DNA from: Limnohabitans radicicola
GTDB taxonomy: Bacteria > Pseudomonadota > Gammaproteobacteria > Burkholderiales > Burkholderiaceae_C
Assembly (NCBI RefSeq): GCF_014837235.1
Contig: NZ_JACYFT010000001.1
Span: forward strand, 62,001-126,000
Direction: 5' to 3'
Length of the DNA stretch: 64,000 nt
The notes under the pieces were generated by a model. It did no database searches. It was not told the DNA's origin and saw only the letters and a program-made list of their open reading frames with translations. Below, piece by piece: positions 10,071 through 19,925 of the stretch. The position numbers and the translations under genes were made by a program. Each line of letters begins with the position of its first letter. The first letter of the stretch is position 1.

Positions 10071-11060
10071 TCAACGCACGCAGTAAAAATGCAGATCCTG
10101 CCCCCGGACCTCATCCACCGACCGGATCGGCGATGGGTTGCGCAAGTCCGGCGCCAGCACTTTACCGCCGGCCAGCACCCATATGTCGTGCTTGAGGCTG
10201 ACACCGCCACTCCAGTCGCCCAGCATCGAGAGTTGCTCGTACTCTTCGGCCGAGGGTAAACGCGCATTCATGGATACACATGCCCGCTCTGCATCAGCAG
10301 GTGTGGGGGCGTGGGTCACCGGACCCGCAGGGGTTCCGACCAGGGTCAGGCGCTTGCTGTTCAACAAGACGTCCGATGGGAAACGTGTGGTCTGAAAAGC
10401 GTTGAACATGCGGTTGGCCACCATGTGCGCCGCAGTTTCTGGCAAACCGGAGCCGCTGAAACTGAAGGTTTCACCGCTGCGCAGTTCCACATGCACAGTG
10501 AGCACGATGTCGCCACGGCAACCCGACGCAAAGGAATACGTGCCCCAGGCGACGCCGCTGACCCGTGAAAGCATGCGCACATCCAACGGTCCGCGTTGGC
10601 GTTGCTCACGCAAGTTGTTCAGAAGATCCAGGACCGAGCCGGGATTGAAAAAACCGATCTTGCGCACACGAGGTGCCGCCTCGCGCATCATCTGGTCCAA
10701 AGAAGACTTGATCGCGGCCTCCAGCGTCACATCCCAGCCAGGCCCTCCGGCGGCCAATGCCCGGTTTTTGGAGATCAAGCTGTCGATCACGACCAAGGGC
10801 ACCAGCGCTTCCTCGGGTGTTGCCCCCAGAAAGACCAGTTCCTTGACCTGGGCACCCATCTCGCGCATCAACGAACTGCGGCTTCGACTGTAAGCGTCTT
10901 GGTATTGGCAAAGGTCTGCGCCCCGCACGAAGGGGATTGTCGGCCACAAGGCGGGCGCACTGCTTTGTGCTTGGGCGGACATGGCTGCAAACAAAGCCAG
11001 CAGAGTCAACGTTGTTTTCATGATCCGCGACAGCAAAGAATGTGAACTACCGACCAACAT
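10071..11060 (-). CDS. secreted protein of unknown function
   Basis: 329 residues. A hydrophobic signal segment (LTLLALFAAMSAQAQ) ends near residue 33 with an A-Q-A type cleavage site, so the product is probably periplasmic. The mature part contains GxG-rich stretches and four Cys residues. The last ~80 residues (CVSMNARLPSAEEYE, then a Trp, ending YCVR) resemble the end of sulfatase-modifying/lectin-like folds, but this is weak. GGAG lies 7 bp before the ATG at 11058-11060 and supports the longer start. An ATG at 11019-11021 would give 316 residues and a more compact signal peptide. It is convergent with fliJ and not obviously flagellar. Confidence 0.7.
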   Translation of the reverse strand: MLVGSSHSLLSRIMKTTLTLLALFAAMSAQAQSSAPALWPTIPFVRGADLCQYQDAYSRSRSSLMREMGAQVKELVFLGATPEEALVPLVVIDSLISKNRALAAGGPGWDVTLEAAIKSSLDQMMREAAPRVRKIGFFNPGSVLDLLNNLREQRQRGPLDVRMLSRVSGVAWGTYSFASGCRGDIVLTVHVELRSGETFSFSGSGLPETAAHMVANRMFNAFQTTRFPSDVLLNSKRLTLVGTPAGPVTHAPTPADAERACVSMNARLPSAEEYEQLSMLGDWSGGVSLKHDIWVLAGGKVLAPDLRNPSPIRSVDEVRGQDLHFYCVR

Positions 11061-11350
11061 GCAAACTCTCCAGACAAAATTGCCAAGCCTCAGCGCTCAG
11101 TGCAGATTGACGCCATCGCCACCCCATCGATGGACCATCACGACAACAGTGTATTGAAGCACAACAAGCCTTTCTTGATGGAAGTCAAGCAACAGGCAGA
11201 AGTGACATTCCGTCCTGGGCACCCTCAGAAGGCGCATGGCTCCAAGGTTCGGAGATGGATTTGGAGTGTTTGACTGTTTCGAAAATCTATGAAAAGACAT
11301 CGAAAAATCTAGGATGAACAGTACAGGCGCACCATACTAAAAAACCCAAA
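11061..11350. other. intergenic region without recognised content
   Basis: With the terminator this is a 341-bp gap between a secreted-protein gene and tRNA-Val. A 67-codon frame on the - strand (11097-11300) has no ribosome site or recognisable product. It should hold the promoter of the 10071-11060 gene. Confidence 0.4.
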
Positions 11351-11382
11351 GAAAAAGCACCTAGAGTTTCCTCCAGGTGCTT
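11351..11382 (-). terminator. terminator of tRNA-Val transcript
   Basis: Read on the - strand, AAGCACCT and AGGTGCTT form an 8-bp stem around a 12-base loop, followed by TTTC. An outer AACCCAA / TTGGGTT pair flanks it. Confidence 0.8.
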
Positions 11383-11401
11383 GATTCTATTGGGTTTTAT
11401 T

Positions 11402-11476
11402 TGGTGGGCGATACATGGATCGAACATGTGACCCCTGCAGTGTGAATGCAGTGCTCTACCGCTGAGCTAATCGCCC
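11402..11476 (-). tRNA. tRNA-Val (anticodon CAC)
   Basis: 75 nt including an encoded CCA (11402-11404). Acceptor stem GGGCGAT/ATCGCCC, D arm GCTC...GAGC, anticodon stem CTGCA/TGCAG with loop TTCACAC, so the anticodon CAC is at 11442-11444. The T arm has the TTCGATC loop. A CATAAT -10-like element lies at 11503-11508 on the - strand, about 30 bp upstream, so the tRNA may have its own promoter although it follows dnaQ on the same strand. Confidence 0.97.
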
Positions 11477-11528
11477 CTCACTGCATTGCAGCGAAGACCA
11501 CAATTATGCCACAAAAATCAGGTCGTTT

Positions 11529-12233
11529 TCATGGGCTGATTTGTCGCCACACGGTTTTTCCGCCACTGGCCTTGTCCATTTGTGCCAAAACATCCTCGTG
11601 GGCGGCCATTTCCTGGGCATTGGCGGCCAGCACGGGCAGCACAAACTGGCTCAGGTCGCGGCTGACCACTGTGGTTTTCTCGCTGACGGCATCGACCGAC
11701 TCCATGACCAAGGCCTCCTGGCCACGGGTCATGTTGATGTAGACATCGGCCAGCAACTCGGCGTCCAGCAAAGCGCCGTGCAAGGTGCGGCCGGAGTTGT
11801 CCACTTCGAGGCGGTCGCACAGCGCGTCCAGGCTGTTGCGCTTGCCCGGGAACATTTCCTTGGCCATGACCAGGGTGTCGATCACGCCTGACACGTGGTT
11901 TTTGAACGGTGGCTTGCCCACGCGCTCGAGCTCTTTGTTGAGAAAGCCGATGTCAAACGCCGCGTTGTGGATGATGACCTCGGCATCCTGCACATACGCC
12001 AGGATGTCATCGACCAATTGCGCAAACTTGGGCTTGTCGCGCAAGAACTCGTTGCTGATGCCGTGCACCTTGAGCGCGTCTTCGTGGCTGTCGCGCTCGG
12101 GGTTGATGTAAAAGTGCAGGTTGTTGCCCGTCAGCTTGCGGGCATACAGCTCCACGCAACCAATTTCGATGATTCGGTCACCCCCTTCGGCCGACAGGCC
12201 TGTGGTTTCCGTGTCCAGAACGATTTGACGCAT
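11529..12233 (-). CDS. dnaQ: DNA polymerase III epsilon subunit (3'-5' exonuclease)
   Basis: Proofreading subunit of the replicative polymerase. 234 residues with the DEDDh exonuclease motifs: ExoI DTETTGL at 7-13, ExoII HNAAFD at about 97-102, and ExoIII HGALLDAELLAD near 157-168, which supplies the catalytic His and Asp. A short C-terminal tail would hold the alpha-subunit contact. It lies only 19 bp after fdx on the same strand, so it probably sits at the end of the isc operon, an arrangement that would tie its expression partly to iron-sulfur status. Confidence 0.96.
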   Translation of the reverse strand: MRQIVLDTETTGLSAEGGDRIIEIGCVELYARKLTGNNLHFYINPERDSHEDALKVHGISNEFLRDKPKFAQLVDDILAYVQDAEVIIHNAAFDIGFLNKELERVGKPPFKNHVSGVIDTLVMAKEMFPGKRNSLDALCDRLEVDNSGRTLHGALLDAELLADVYINMTRGQEALVMESVDAVSEKTTVVSRDLSQFVLPVLAANAQEMAAHEDVLAQMDKASGGKTVWRQISP

Positions 12234-12252
12234 GGCTTTTCGCTCCGCCTTT

Positions 12253-12591
12253 TCAGTGGTTTTCTTTGGCGTGGTTGATGGTGTAACGCGGGATCTCGAT
12301 CACCAGATCCTCGCGGGCCACGATGGCCTGGCAGCTCAGGCGCGAATCGGGCTCCAGCCCCCAGGCCCGGTCGAGCAAGTCCTCCTCGGTTTCTTCCATC
12401 TCGTTGAGGCTGCGAAAGCCCTGGCGCACGATCACATGGCAGGTGGTGCAGGCGCAGCTCATGTCACAGGCGTGTTCGATGTTGATGTGGTTTTCGAGCA
12501 GGGCTTCGCAAATACTGGTGCCTGCGGCGGCCGTGATCTCGGCACCCTGCGGGCAAAGTTCAACGTGGGGAAGGATCTTGATGACGGGCAT
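12253..12591 (-). CDS. fdx: ISC-type [2Fe-2S] ferredoxin
   Basis: Adrenodoxin-type ferredoxin that supplies electrons for iron-sulfur cluster assembly. 112 residues. Cluster ligands are in HACDMSCACTTC (C-x5-C-x2-C, about 41-50) with the fourth Cys in SRLSC (about 86). Position after hscA, 23 bp downstream, identifies it as Fdx of the Isc system. The usual next gene iscX is missing and dnaQ follows instead. Confidence 0.95.
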   Translation of the reverse strand: MPVIKILPHVELCPQGAEITAAAGTSICEALLENHINIEHACDMSCACTTCHVIVRQGFRSLNEMEETEEDLLDRAWGLEPDSRLSCQAIVAREDLVIEIPRYTINHAKENH

Positions 12592-12614
12592 GGTGTGTGG
12601 GGTTCAGTGGTGTT

Positions 12615-14480
12615 TCACAGCGACTGGATGTTCTGCCCAGCCAGCGCTTTCTGGATGCTGTGGTTCATGCGTTCAGCCGCGAAAGCTTCCGTGCCTTTGG
12701 CCAGGGCTTGTGTGGCGTCTTCCAGGCGCTTGGCGTCCTGCTCGGTCTGAACCGACTGCTGCAAGGCCAACAGCAGCTGGTCAATGGCAGCACGCTGCTC
12801 GGCATCGAGCAAATGGCCGTCGGCGGCCAGCGCGCTGCGCGTGGCCAGCAGCATGCGGTCGGCGTCTACGCGGGCTTCAACCAGGGCACGCGCCTGCATG
12901 TCTTGCTGGGCCGTTGCAAAGCTGTCTTGCAGCATGGTGGCGATCTGCTCATCTGACAGTCCGTAGGACGGCTTGACGTCGATGCGCGCTTCCACGCCGC
13001 TGATCTGCTCCTTGGCGCTGACTTGCAGCAAGCCGTCGGCATCCACCGTGAACGTGACACGGATGCGCGCAGCGCCTGCGGCCATGGGCGGGATGCCCCG
13101 CAGCGTGAACCGCGCAAGACTCCGGCAGTCTTGCACCAAGTCGCGCTCGCCTTGCACCACATGCAGGGCCAGTGCGGTTTGGCCGTCCTGGTAGGTCGTG
13201 AAGTCCTGCGCCATGGCCGTGGGAATGGTCTGGTTGCGCGGCACAATGCGCTCAACCAAACCGCCCATGGTCTCGATGCCCAGCGACAGCGGGATCACGT
13301 CCAGCAGCAGCAAGTCCCCAGCCGAATCGTTGCCCGCCAATTGGTTGGCCTGGATGGCCGCGCCCAGCGCCACCACCTCGTCGGGGTTGAGGTTGTTCAA
13401 GGGTGCTTGCCCGAAAAAGTCGCCTACCGCGCGCTGCACTTGCGGCATGCGGGTCGAGCCGCCCACCATGACCACGCCCTGGACTTCGTCCTTGGACAGG
13501 CCCGCATCGCGCAGCGCCTTGCGCACCGCCGACAGACAGCGGGCCGTCAAGGCTTCGGTCACGCGCTCAAAGTCGCTGCGCCCGACCTGCACATTCAGGC
13601 TACCCGACGCCAGCTGCACGCTCAGCGTCGTGCTGTCGGCGTCCGTCAGCGCTTCTTTGGCGGTGCGTGCCGCCGCTTTCAAACGGGTTTTGTCTTCAGG
13701 CGTGTCGGCTTGCACGCCGCTGACCTGCGCCAGTGCCCAATCGGCCAGCGCCCGGTCATAGTCGTCACCACCCAGCGCAGAGTCGCCCCCCGTGGCCATG
13801 ACTTCAAACACGCCCCGCGTCAGGCGCAAAACGGAAATATCGAAAGTCCCACCGCCGAGATCGAACACGGCGTAAATGCCTTCGCTCGCGTTGTCCAGGC
13901 CATAGGCAATGGCCGCCGCCGTGGGTTCGTTGATCAGCCGCAACACGTTCAGGCCAGCCAACTGGGCCGCATCCTTGGTGGCCTGGCGCTGGGCGTCGTC
14001 AAAGTAGGCGGGCACGGTGATGACCGCACCGTACAGGTCGTCGTTGAAGCTGTCTTCGGCCTGGTAACGCAAGGTGGCCAAGATCTCGGCACTCACTTCG
14101 ACCGGGGACTTGGCACCCTGCACCGTCTGGATGGACAGCATCCCGGCTTGCTGGTCTACAAATTGGTAAGGCAATTTTTCAGGATGTGCAATGTCTTTGA
14201 GGCCACGCCCCATGAAGCGCTTGACCGAGGCGATGGTGTTGGCCGGGTCCTGCGCCGCATGGGCCTGGGCGTCCCAGCCGATCTGACGGCCCTGCCCTGG
14301 CAGGTAGCGGACCACCGAAGGCAAGATCACTCGGCCCTGGCCGTCGGGCAGGCATTCGGCCACGCCATGGCGCACTGCCGCGACCAGCGAATGGGTCGTG
14401 CCCAGGTCAATGCCAACGGCGATGCGCCGCTGGTGCGGGTCAGGCGACTGCCCGGGTTCAGAAATCTGCAATAGCGCCAT
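12615..14480 (-). CDS. hscA: Fe-S cluster assembly chaperone HscA
   Basis: Specialised Hsp70 that, with HscB, helps release the cluster from IscU. 621 residues with the ATPase domain ([10 protein letters not shown] at about 23-32, a phosphate-binding DLGGGTFD near 205, GGSTRMP near 345) and a substrate-binding domain (near 400-520) plus helical lid. The N-terminal ~20 residues extend beyond the DnaK start, as is typical for HscA. It is 37 bp after hscB on the same strand. Confidence 0.96.
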   Translation of the reverse strand: MALLQISEPGQSPDPHQRRIAVGIDLGTTHSLVAAVRHGVAECLPDGQGRVILPSVVRYLPGQGRQIGWDAQAHAAQDPANTIASVKRFMGRGLKDIAHPEKLPYQFVDQQAGMLSIQTVQGAKSPVEVSAEILATLRYQAEDSFNDDLYGAVITVPAYFDDAQRQATKDAAQLAGLNVLRLINEPTAAAIAYGLDNASEGIYAVFDLGGGTFDISVLRLTRGVFEVMATGGDSALGGDDYDRALADWALAQVSGVQADTPEDKTRLKAAARTAKEALTDADSTTLSVQLASGSLNVQVGRSDFERVTEALTARCLSAVRKALRDAGLSKDEVQGVVMVGGSTRMPQVQRAVGDFFGQAPLNNLNPDEVVALGAAIQANQLAGNDSAGDLLLLDVIPLSLGIETMGGLVERIVPRNQTIPTAMAQDFTTYQDGQTALALHVVQGERDLVQDCRSLARFTLRGIPPMAAGAARIRVTFTVDADGLLQVSAKEQISGVEARIDVKPSYGLSDEQIATMLQDSFATAQQDMQARALVEARVDADRMLLATRSALAADGHLLDAEQRAAIDQLLLALQQSVQTEQDAKRLEDATQALAKGTEAFAAERMNHSIQKALAGQNIQSL

Positions 14481-14517
14481 GGTTCACAAACAAAAAGCGT
14501 CCTCTTGAAGGACGCGG

Positions 14518-15039
14518 TCAGGCCGACAACTTGTCGAGTTTAGCGTCCACCTCGTGGGCAAAACGCTCGATGAACATCAGCGCCCTCACCTGCGCCACAG
14601 CCGCGTGCGGGTCGCGCTCGACATCGAGCAACTGGCCCAGCGACTGCTGCACGCGCTTGCGCTGCGCCGCCACCTCGTCAGCCAGTGCCTCCAGTGCGCT
14701 CACCTGGTCGGTGTCTTCGAGCGCTTCGCGCCAGGCCATTTGCTGCATCAAAAATGCGGCAGGCATGGCCGTGTTGTTTTCGGCCTGTACGGCTGCGCCT
14801 TGCAGCTCGCACAGGTAAGCGGCGCGTTTGAGCGGGTCTTTCAGGCGCTGGTGGGCTTCGTTGATGCGCACCGACCACTGCATGGCCACGCGCTGGGCGG
14901 CAGCGCCTTCGGCCGCAAAACGATCGGGGTGTGCTTCGCGCTGCAGGGCTTTCCAGCGGTCATCGAGCTGCGCCCGGTCCTGCGCAAACTGCTGCGGGAG
15001 TTCAAACAGCTCGAAATCGTTGGCCTGGAGGGAAATCAC
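14518..15039 (-). CDS. hscB: Fe-S cluster co-chaperone HscB
   Basis: J-protein partner of HscA that delivers IscU. 173 residues. The N-terminal J domain contains the HPD tripeptide (REAHPDRFA at about 35-43) that stimulates the HscA ATPase. The C-terminal three-helix domain (about 85-170) binds IscU. It lies between iscA (12 bp) and hscA in the standard isc order. Confidence 0.95.
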   Translation of the reverse strand: MISLQANDFELFELPQQFAQDRAQLDDRWKALQREAHPDRFAAEGAAAQRVAMQWSVRINEAHQRLKDPLKRAAYLCELQGAAVQAENNTAMPAAFLMQQMAWREALEDTDQVSALEALADEVAAQRKRVQQSLGQLLDVERDPHAAVAQVRALMFIERFAHEVDAKLDKLSA

Positions 15040-15051
15040 GCGATCGGCTGC

Positions 15052-15375
15052 TCAGACGCGGAACGACTCACCACAACCGCAGCGGTCACGTTCGTTCGGG
15101 TTGTTGAAGCGAAAGCCCTCGTTCAGACCCTCGCGCACAAAGTCCAGCTCGGTGCCGTCGATGTAGGCCAGGCTTTTGGGGTCCACCAGCACTTTCACGC
15201 CATGGCCTTCAAAGATCACGTCTTCGGGCTCGGCTTCGTCCACGTATTCAAGCTTGTAGGCCAAGCCCGAGCACCCCGTGGTCTTGACGCCCAGGCGCAC
15301 GCCCAGACCCTTGCCCCGTTTGGACAGGTAGCGGTTCACGTGCCGGGCTGCGGCTTCACTGACGGTGATGGCCAT
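15052..15375 (-). CDS. iscA: iron-sulfur cluster assembly protein IscA
   Basis: A-type carrier that passes clusters to [4Fe-4S] enzymes. 107 residues with the three conserved Cys: TTGCSGLAY (C35) and the C-terminal CGCGESF motif (C99 and C101). It starts 8 bp after iscU. Confidence 0.97.
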   Translation of the reverse strand: MAITVSEAAARHVNRYLSKRGKGLGVRLGVKTTGCSGLAYKLEYVDEAEPEDVIFEGHGVKVLVDPKSLAYIDGTELDFVREGLNEGFRFNNPNERDRCGCGESFRV

Positions 15376-15383
15376 GGTTCGCC

Positions 15384-15770
15384 TTACTGCGCGTGCTTTT
15401 TCTTGTAGTCATCGACCGCGGCCTTGATGGCATCTTCGGCCAGGATGGAGCAGTGGATCTTGACAGGTGGCAATGCCAGCTCTTCGGCGATCTCGCTGTT
15501 CTTCAAAGCCGCCGCTTCGTCGAGCGTCTTGCCTTTGACCCACTCGGTCACGAGCGAGCTGGACGCGATGGCCGAGCCGCAACCGTAGGTCTTGAAGCGC
15601 GCGTCTTCGATCACGCCCGTCTGAGGATTGACTTTGATCTGCAGCTTCATCACGTCGCCGCAAGCGGGCGCGCCGACCATGCCGGTGCCCACATCCTCGT
15701 CACCCTTGTCAAAGGAGCCGACATTGCGGGGGTTTTCGTAGTGGTCAACCACTTTTTCAGAATAAGCCAT
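15384..15770 (-). CDS. iscU: iron-sulfur cluster scaffold protein IscU
   Basis: Scaffold on which the cluster is built from IscS sulfur. 128 residues. Ligands: Cys37 in GAPACGDV, Cys63 in [11 protein letters not shown] and Cys106 in [11 protein letters not shown], with the LPPVK HscA-recognition motif directly before the last Cys. Good ribosome site (GGAG) before the ATG, and 20 bp after iscS. Confidence 0.98.
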   Translation of the reverse strand: MAYSEKVVDHYENPRNVGSFDKGDEDVGTGMVGAPACGDVMKLQIKVNPQTGVIEDARFKTYGCGSAIASSSLVTEWVKGKTLDEAAALKNSEIAEELALPPVKIHCSILAEDAIKAAVDDYKKKHAQ

Positions 15771-15790
15771 GGTGTTTCTCCGGATTCAGT

Positions 15791-17011
15791 TCAGTGGGCG
15801 GCCCACTGGATGGTGCTCAGATCGATGCCGTCTTTGTACATTTCCCACAGGGGGCTCAGGTCGCGCAGCTTGGTGACGTTCTCGCGAATGGTGGCGATTG
15901 CTTCATCGATTTCGGCTTCGGTGGTCCAGCGGCCAATGGTCATGCGCAGGCTGCTGTGGGCCAGCTCGTCACTGCGGCCCAAAGCACGCAACACATAGCT
16001 GGGCTCCAGGCTGGCCGAGGTGCAGGCCGAACCCGACGACACCGCCAGACCCTTGATACCCATGATCAGCGACTCGCCTTCAACAAAGTTGAAGCTCATG
16101 TTGATGTTGTGCGGCACGCGCTGGGTGGCATGGCCGTTCAAGAACACCTGCTCCATGTCCTTGAGGCCATTGACCAGGCGATCGTGCAAGGCACGGGCCT
16201 TGGCGTTGTCCTGAGCCATTTCAAGCCGGGCAATGCGGAATGCTTCACCCATGCCCACGCACTGGTGGGTGGGCAAGGTGCCCGAGCGCATGCCACGCTC
16301 ATGGCCGCCGCCGTGCATCTGCGCCTCCAGGCGAATGCGGGGCTTGCGGCGCACATACAAAGCGCCAATGCCCTTGGGGCCATAGGTCTTGTGCGAGGCC
16401 AGACTCATGAGGTCCACGGGCAGTGTGGCCAGATCGATGGCAACTTTGCCCGTGGCTTGCGCGGCGTCCACATGGAACACGATGCCTTTTTCACGGCACA
16501 ACGCGCCGATGCCAGGGATGTCCTGGATCACGCCGATTTCGTTGTTCACGAACATGACGCTGATGAGGATGGTGTCGGGCCGGATCGCCGCCTTGAGCGC
16601 GTCCATGCTCAGCAAGCCGTCGTCTTGCACGTCAAGGTAGGTGACGTCAAAGCCCTGGCGCTCCAGCTCGCGCATGGTGTCGAGCACAGCCTTGTGCTCG
16701 GTCTTGACAGTGATCAGGTGCTTGCCGCGCGACTTGTAGAACTGCGCTGCGCCCTTGATGGCCAGGTTGTTGGACTCGGTCGCGCCGCTGGTCCAGACAA
16801 TTTCACGCGGGTCGGCGCCAATCAGGTCGGCCACGTCCTTGCGGGCTTTTTCCACCGCCTCTTCGGCCTCCCAGCCCCAGGCATGGCTGCGCGAAGCCGG
16901 GTTGCCAAAATGCTCGCGCAACCAGGGGATCATGGCGTCAACCACACGCGGGTCGCACGGCGTGGTGGCGCCGTAGTCCATGTAAATCGGGAAATGAGGT
17001 GTGCTGTCCAT
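15791..17011 (-). CDS. iscS: cysteine desulfurase IscS
   Basis: PLP enzyme that takes sulfur from cysteine and hands it to IscU and other acceptors such as tRNA thiolation proteins. 406 residues. PLP Lys208 in [10 protein letters not shown], and active-site Cys330 in the mobile loop [12 protein letters not shown]. The C-terminus LSTIQWAAH is typical of group I IscS. The second gene of the operon, 20 bp after iscR. Confidence 0.98.
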   Translation of the reverse strand: MDSTPHFPIYMDYGATTPCDPRVVDAMIPWLREHFGNPASRSHAWGWEAEEAVEKARKDVADLIGADPREIVWTSGATESNNLAIKGAAQFYKSRGKHLITVKTEHKAVLDTMRELERQGFDVTYLDVQDDGLLSMDALKAAIRPDTILISVMFVNNEIGVIQDIPGIGALCREKGIVFHVDAAQATGKVAIDLATLPVDLMSLASHKTYGPKGIGALYVRRKPRIRLEAQMHGGGHERGMRSGTLPTHQCVGMGEAFRIARLEMAQDNAKARALHDRLVNGLKDMEQVFLNGHATQRVPHNINMSFNFVEGESLIMGIKGLAVSSGSACTSASLEPSYVLRALGRSDELAHSSLRMTIGRWTTEAEIDEAIATIRENVTKLRDLSPLWEMYKDGIDLSTIQWAAH

Positions 17012-17031
17012 GGCGTACTTCTTCTAGAGGA

Positions 17032-17568
17032 TCAGGATTTGGCAAAAACGTTGCCGAGCTCAAACACGGAATTGGGACCGGTGATGCGGATCGGCTTGAC
17101 CACGGGCACCGAAGAAATGGCCCGCTTGATGGCGGGTTTGTTCTCAACGACCAGCCCGCTGGAGAGCTGGTCGTCCACCAGCTTTTGCAAGGAAACGGAA
17201 TCCAAGAATTCGACCATCTTGGCATTCAGCGATGCCCAAAGGTCGTGCGTCATGCAGCGGCTGTCGCCGCCGTGGCAGTTTTCCTTGCCTCCGCAGTGGG
17301 TGGCGTCGATAGGTTCATCCACCGACAAGATGATGTCGGCCACCGTGATGTCGTCGGCCTTGCGGCCCAGGCTGTAGCCGCCGCCGGGTCCGCGGGTGGA
17401 CTCCACCAGGTTGTGGCGACGCAGTTTGCCGAACAGTTGCTCCAGGTAGGACAGAGAGATCTGCTGGCGCTGGCTGATCGCAGCCAGGGTCACGGGACCG
17501 GATTGCTGGCGCAAGGCCAGATCGATCATGGCGGTCACGGCAAAACGGCCTTTGGTGGTCAAACGCAT
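17032..17568 (-). CDS. iscR: Fe-S-responsive transcription regulator IscR
   Basis: Rrf2-family [2Fe-2S] regulator that represses the isc operon when clusters are sufficient. 178 residues. N-terminal winged helix (LTTKGRFAV, then SLSYLEQLFGKLRR). Cluster Cys residues are in a THC-GGKENC-HGGDSRC arrangement around residues 92-104. The ATG has AGGAG 8 bp upstream. A type-1 IscR-like site lies 53 bp upstream of the gene (17621-17645), which suggests autoregulation. Confidence 0.97.
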   Translation of the reverse strand: MRLTTKGRFAVTAMIDLALRQQSGPVTLAAISQRQQISLSYLEQLFGKLRRHNLVESTRGPGGGYSLGRKADDITVADIILSVDEPIDATHCGGKENCHGGDSRCMTHDLWASLNAKMVEFLDSVSLQKLVDDQLSSGLVVENKPAIKRAISSVPVVKPIRITGPNSVFELGNVFAKS

Positions 17569-17620
17569 GGCGAGCTCCTGAAGTTGGGCTGAACCTCGTG
17601 TCGGCCCGGAAATGCCCCGG

Positions 17621-17645
17621 GTTCCCGACTAAAGGACTCAAGTAT
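17621..17645 (-). promoter_or_regulatory. putative type-1 IscR binding site
   Basis: On the - strand the sequence begins ATACTTGAGT and ends AGTCGGGAAC, with a 5-bp centre. It matches from memory the E. coli iscR operator (ATA-x-TTGAC, then ACTCGGGAAT) at most positions. A TATACT -10-like hexamer overlaps its upstream edge (17641-17646). Confidence 0.65.
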
Positions 17646-17724
17646 AGCCGAATCCCGATTAAATCGCTCGGGTTACTGAACTGATCAGTCTATTTTTCCA
17701 CCGACCGCACTGCGGCGGCCAGAA

Positions 17725-19827
17725 TCAAGCCCGCACCAAGGGCACCACGTTGTCACCCCCCGCTGCACCAAAGGCCTGCTCCTTGAGGATGCCCAGCTGG
17801 TCGCGCACCTGTGCGGCTTTCTCGAACTCCAGGTTACGGGCGTGCTCCATCATCTGTTTTTCGAGCAACTTGATGGCCTTGGCAATGTCCTTCTCGCTCA
17901 TGTCTTCGACCTTGGCGCGCTGCAACGCAGCCTGTTCCAGGCGCGCCGCTTCCTGTCCCGACTTCTCGCTGTAGACCCCATCGATGAGGTCGCGCACCTT
18001 CTTGACGATGCTCTTGGGCGTGATGCCATGCTCTTCGTTGAAAGCGATCTGCTTGGCCCGGCGCCGCTCGGTCTCGCCCATGGCTTTTTTCATGGACTCG
18101 GTGATGCGGTCGGCGTACAAGATCGCCTTGCCGTTCAGGTTACGCGCTGCCCGACCGATGGTCTGGATCAAGCTGCGCTCGGCGCGCAAAAAGCCTTCCT
18201 TGTCCGCGTCCAGGATGGCCACCAGCGACACCTCGGGGATGTCGATGCCCTCGCGCAGCAGGTTGATGCCCACCAGCACGTCGAAGGCACCCAGGCGCAG
18301 GTCACGCAAAATTTCCACGCGTTCCACCGTGTCCACATCGCTGTGCAGGTAGCGCACCTTGACGCCGTTGTCGCTCAGGTAGTCGGTCAGCTGCTCGGCC
18401 ATGCGCTTGGTGAGCGTGGTGATCAGCACGCGCTCGTTCTGGTCCACGCGGATGCGGATTTCCTGCAGCACATCGTCCACCTGGTGTGTGGCGGGGCGCA
18501 CCTCCACCAGCGGGTCCACCAGGCCGGTGGGCCGCACCACCTGCTCCACCACCTGGCCAGCGTGGGTCTTTTCGTAATCGGCCGGTGTGGCCGAAACAAA
18601 GATGCACTGGCGCATGCGCTGCTCGAATTCCTCGAACTTGAGGGGGCGGTTGTCCAGCGCACTGGGCAGCCGAAAGCCGTACTCCACCAGCGTGGTCTTG
18701 CGCGCCTTGTCGCCGTTGTACATGGCGTTGAGCTGACCAATCATCTGGTGGCTCTCGTCCAGGAACATGATGGCGTCCGCTGGCATGTAGTCGGTCAGCG
18801 TGCTGGGCGGCTCGCCGGGCGCGGCACCCGACAAATGCCGGGTGTAGTTTTCAATGCCCTTGCAGTGCCCCACTTCGGACAGCATTTCCAGGTCAAACCG
18901 GGTGCGCTGCTCCAGGCGCTGGGCTTCGACCAGCTTGCCCATGCCCACCAGCTCTTTGAGGCGCTGGTCCAGCTCCAGCTTGATGGTCTCCACCGCCGCC
19001 AACACCTTGTCGCGGGGCGTCACGTAGTGGCTCGACGGGTAAACGGTGAAGCGTGGGATCTTCTGGCGGATGCGGCCTGTGAGCGGATCGAACAGTTGCA
19101 GGCTTTCAATCTCGTCGTCGAACAGCTCGATGCGGATCGCCAGCTCCGAGTGTTCCGCCGGGAACACATCGATGGTGTCGCCGCGCACCCGGAACTTGCC
19201 CCGACTGAAATCCTGGTCGTTGCGCTGGTACTGCATGCGGATCAGCTGGGCGATCACATCACGCTGACCCAGTTTGTCCCCCACCCGCAGCGTCATGATC
19301 ATGCGGTGGTAGCTCTCAGGGTTGCCAATGCCGTAGATGGCCGACACCGTGGCCACAATCACCACATCGCGCCGCTCCATGATGCTTTTGGTGCAAGACA
19401 GGCGCATCTGCTCGATGTGCTCGTTGATCGCGCTGTCCTTTTCGATGAACAGGTCACGCTGCGGCACATAGGCCTCGGGCTGGTAATAGTCGTAATAGCT
19501 GACGAAATACTCGACCGCGTTCTTCGGAAAGAACTCGCGGAACTCGGAATACAGCTGCGCAGCCAAAGTCTTGTTGGGCGCAAACACGATGGCCGGGCGG
19601 CCCAGCTGGGCAATGACATTGGCCATGGTGAAGGTCTTGCCCGAGCCGGTCACGCCCAGCAGGGTCTGGAACACCTCGCCGTCCTGCACCCCCTCGACCA
19701 GCTGAGCAATCGCCGTGGGCTGGTCACCTGCAGGCGGGTAGGGCTGAAACAGCTCGAAGGGCGAGCCAGCGTAGCTGACAAATTGGCCTGCGGCAGGGGC
19801 AGAAGAAACTTCGGTGAGCTCGGTCAT
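17725..19827 (-). CDS. uvrB: excinuclease ABC subunit B
   Basis: Damage-verifying helicase-like subunit of nucleotide excision repair; acts with UvrA and UvrC. 700 residues. Walker A GVTGSGKT at 58-65, the damage-clamping beta-hairpin region [12 protein letters not shown], a DESH box, helicase motif VI region (QTIGRAARN) and a C-terminal UVR domain (about 655-690). ATG 19827 was chosen; the frame continues to a TTG at 19863 without support. The 12-bp palindrome GTAGGGCCCTAC (19830-19841) ends 2 bp before the start and contains the AGGG ribosome site. No LexA box was found in the 98-bp divergent gap. Confidence 0.97.
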   Translation of the reverse strand: MTELTEVSSAPAAGQFVSYAGSPFELFQPYPPAGDQPTAIAQLVEGVQDGEVFQTLLGVTGSGKTFTMANVIAQLGRPAIVFAPNKTLAAQLYSEFREFFPKNAVEYFVSYYDYYQPEAYVPQRDLFIEKDSAINEHIEQMRLSCTKSIMERRDVVIVATVSAIYGIGNPESYHRMIMTLRVGDKLGQRDVIAQLIRMQYQRNDQDFSRGKFRVRGDTIDVFPAEHSELAIRIELFDDEIESLQLFDPLTGRIRQKIPRFTVYPSSHYVTPRDKVLAAVETIKLELDQRLKELVGMGKLVEAQRLEQRTRFDLEMLSEVGHCKGIENYTRHLSGAAPGEPPSTLTDYMPADAIMFLDESHQMIGQLNAMYNGDKARKTTLVEYGFRLPSALDNRPLKFEEFEQRMRQCIFVSATPADYEKTHAGQVVEQVVRPTGLVDPLVEVRPATHQVDDVLQEIRIRVDQNERVLITTLTKRMAEQLTDYLSDNGVKVRYLHSDVDTVERVEILRDLRLGAFDVLVGINLLREGIDIPEVSLVAILDADKEGFLRAERSLIQTIGRAARNLNGKAILYADRITESMKKAMGETERRRAKQIAFNEEHGITPKSIVKKVRDLIDGVYSEKSGQEAARLEQAALQRAKVEDMSEKDIAKAIKLLEKQMMEHARNLEFEKAAQVRDQLGILKEQAFGAAGGDNVVPLVRA

Positions 19828-19925
19828 CGGTAGGGCCCTACAGGCCGTTAAAATCAGGGACAACCCGAAAGCCTAACCGAGGATCGGGATTCCTGCCACC
19901 ACTGAACCATTCCCAAGGACTTTTC

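Noticed and set aside
11097..11300. 67-codon frame in the gap before tRNA-Val
   Set aside because: No ribosome site, no recognisable product and unusual composition.
17842..19833. Very long open frame antisense to uvrB (and similar ones at 13023-14474 over hscA and 24420-26336 over pccA)
   Set aside because: These are shadows of the real genes, caused by G/C bias at the third codon position. They have no ribosome site, odd composition (rich in His, Arg, Gln) and no recognisable domain.
19830..19841. 12-bp palindrome GTAGGGCCCTAC just before uvrB
   Set aside because: Could hide the ribosome site, but it is short, not a LexA box, and its function cannot be supported from sequence.
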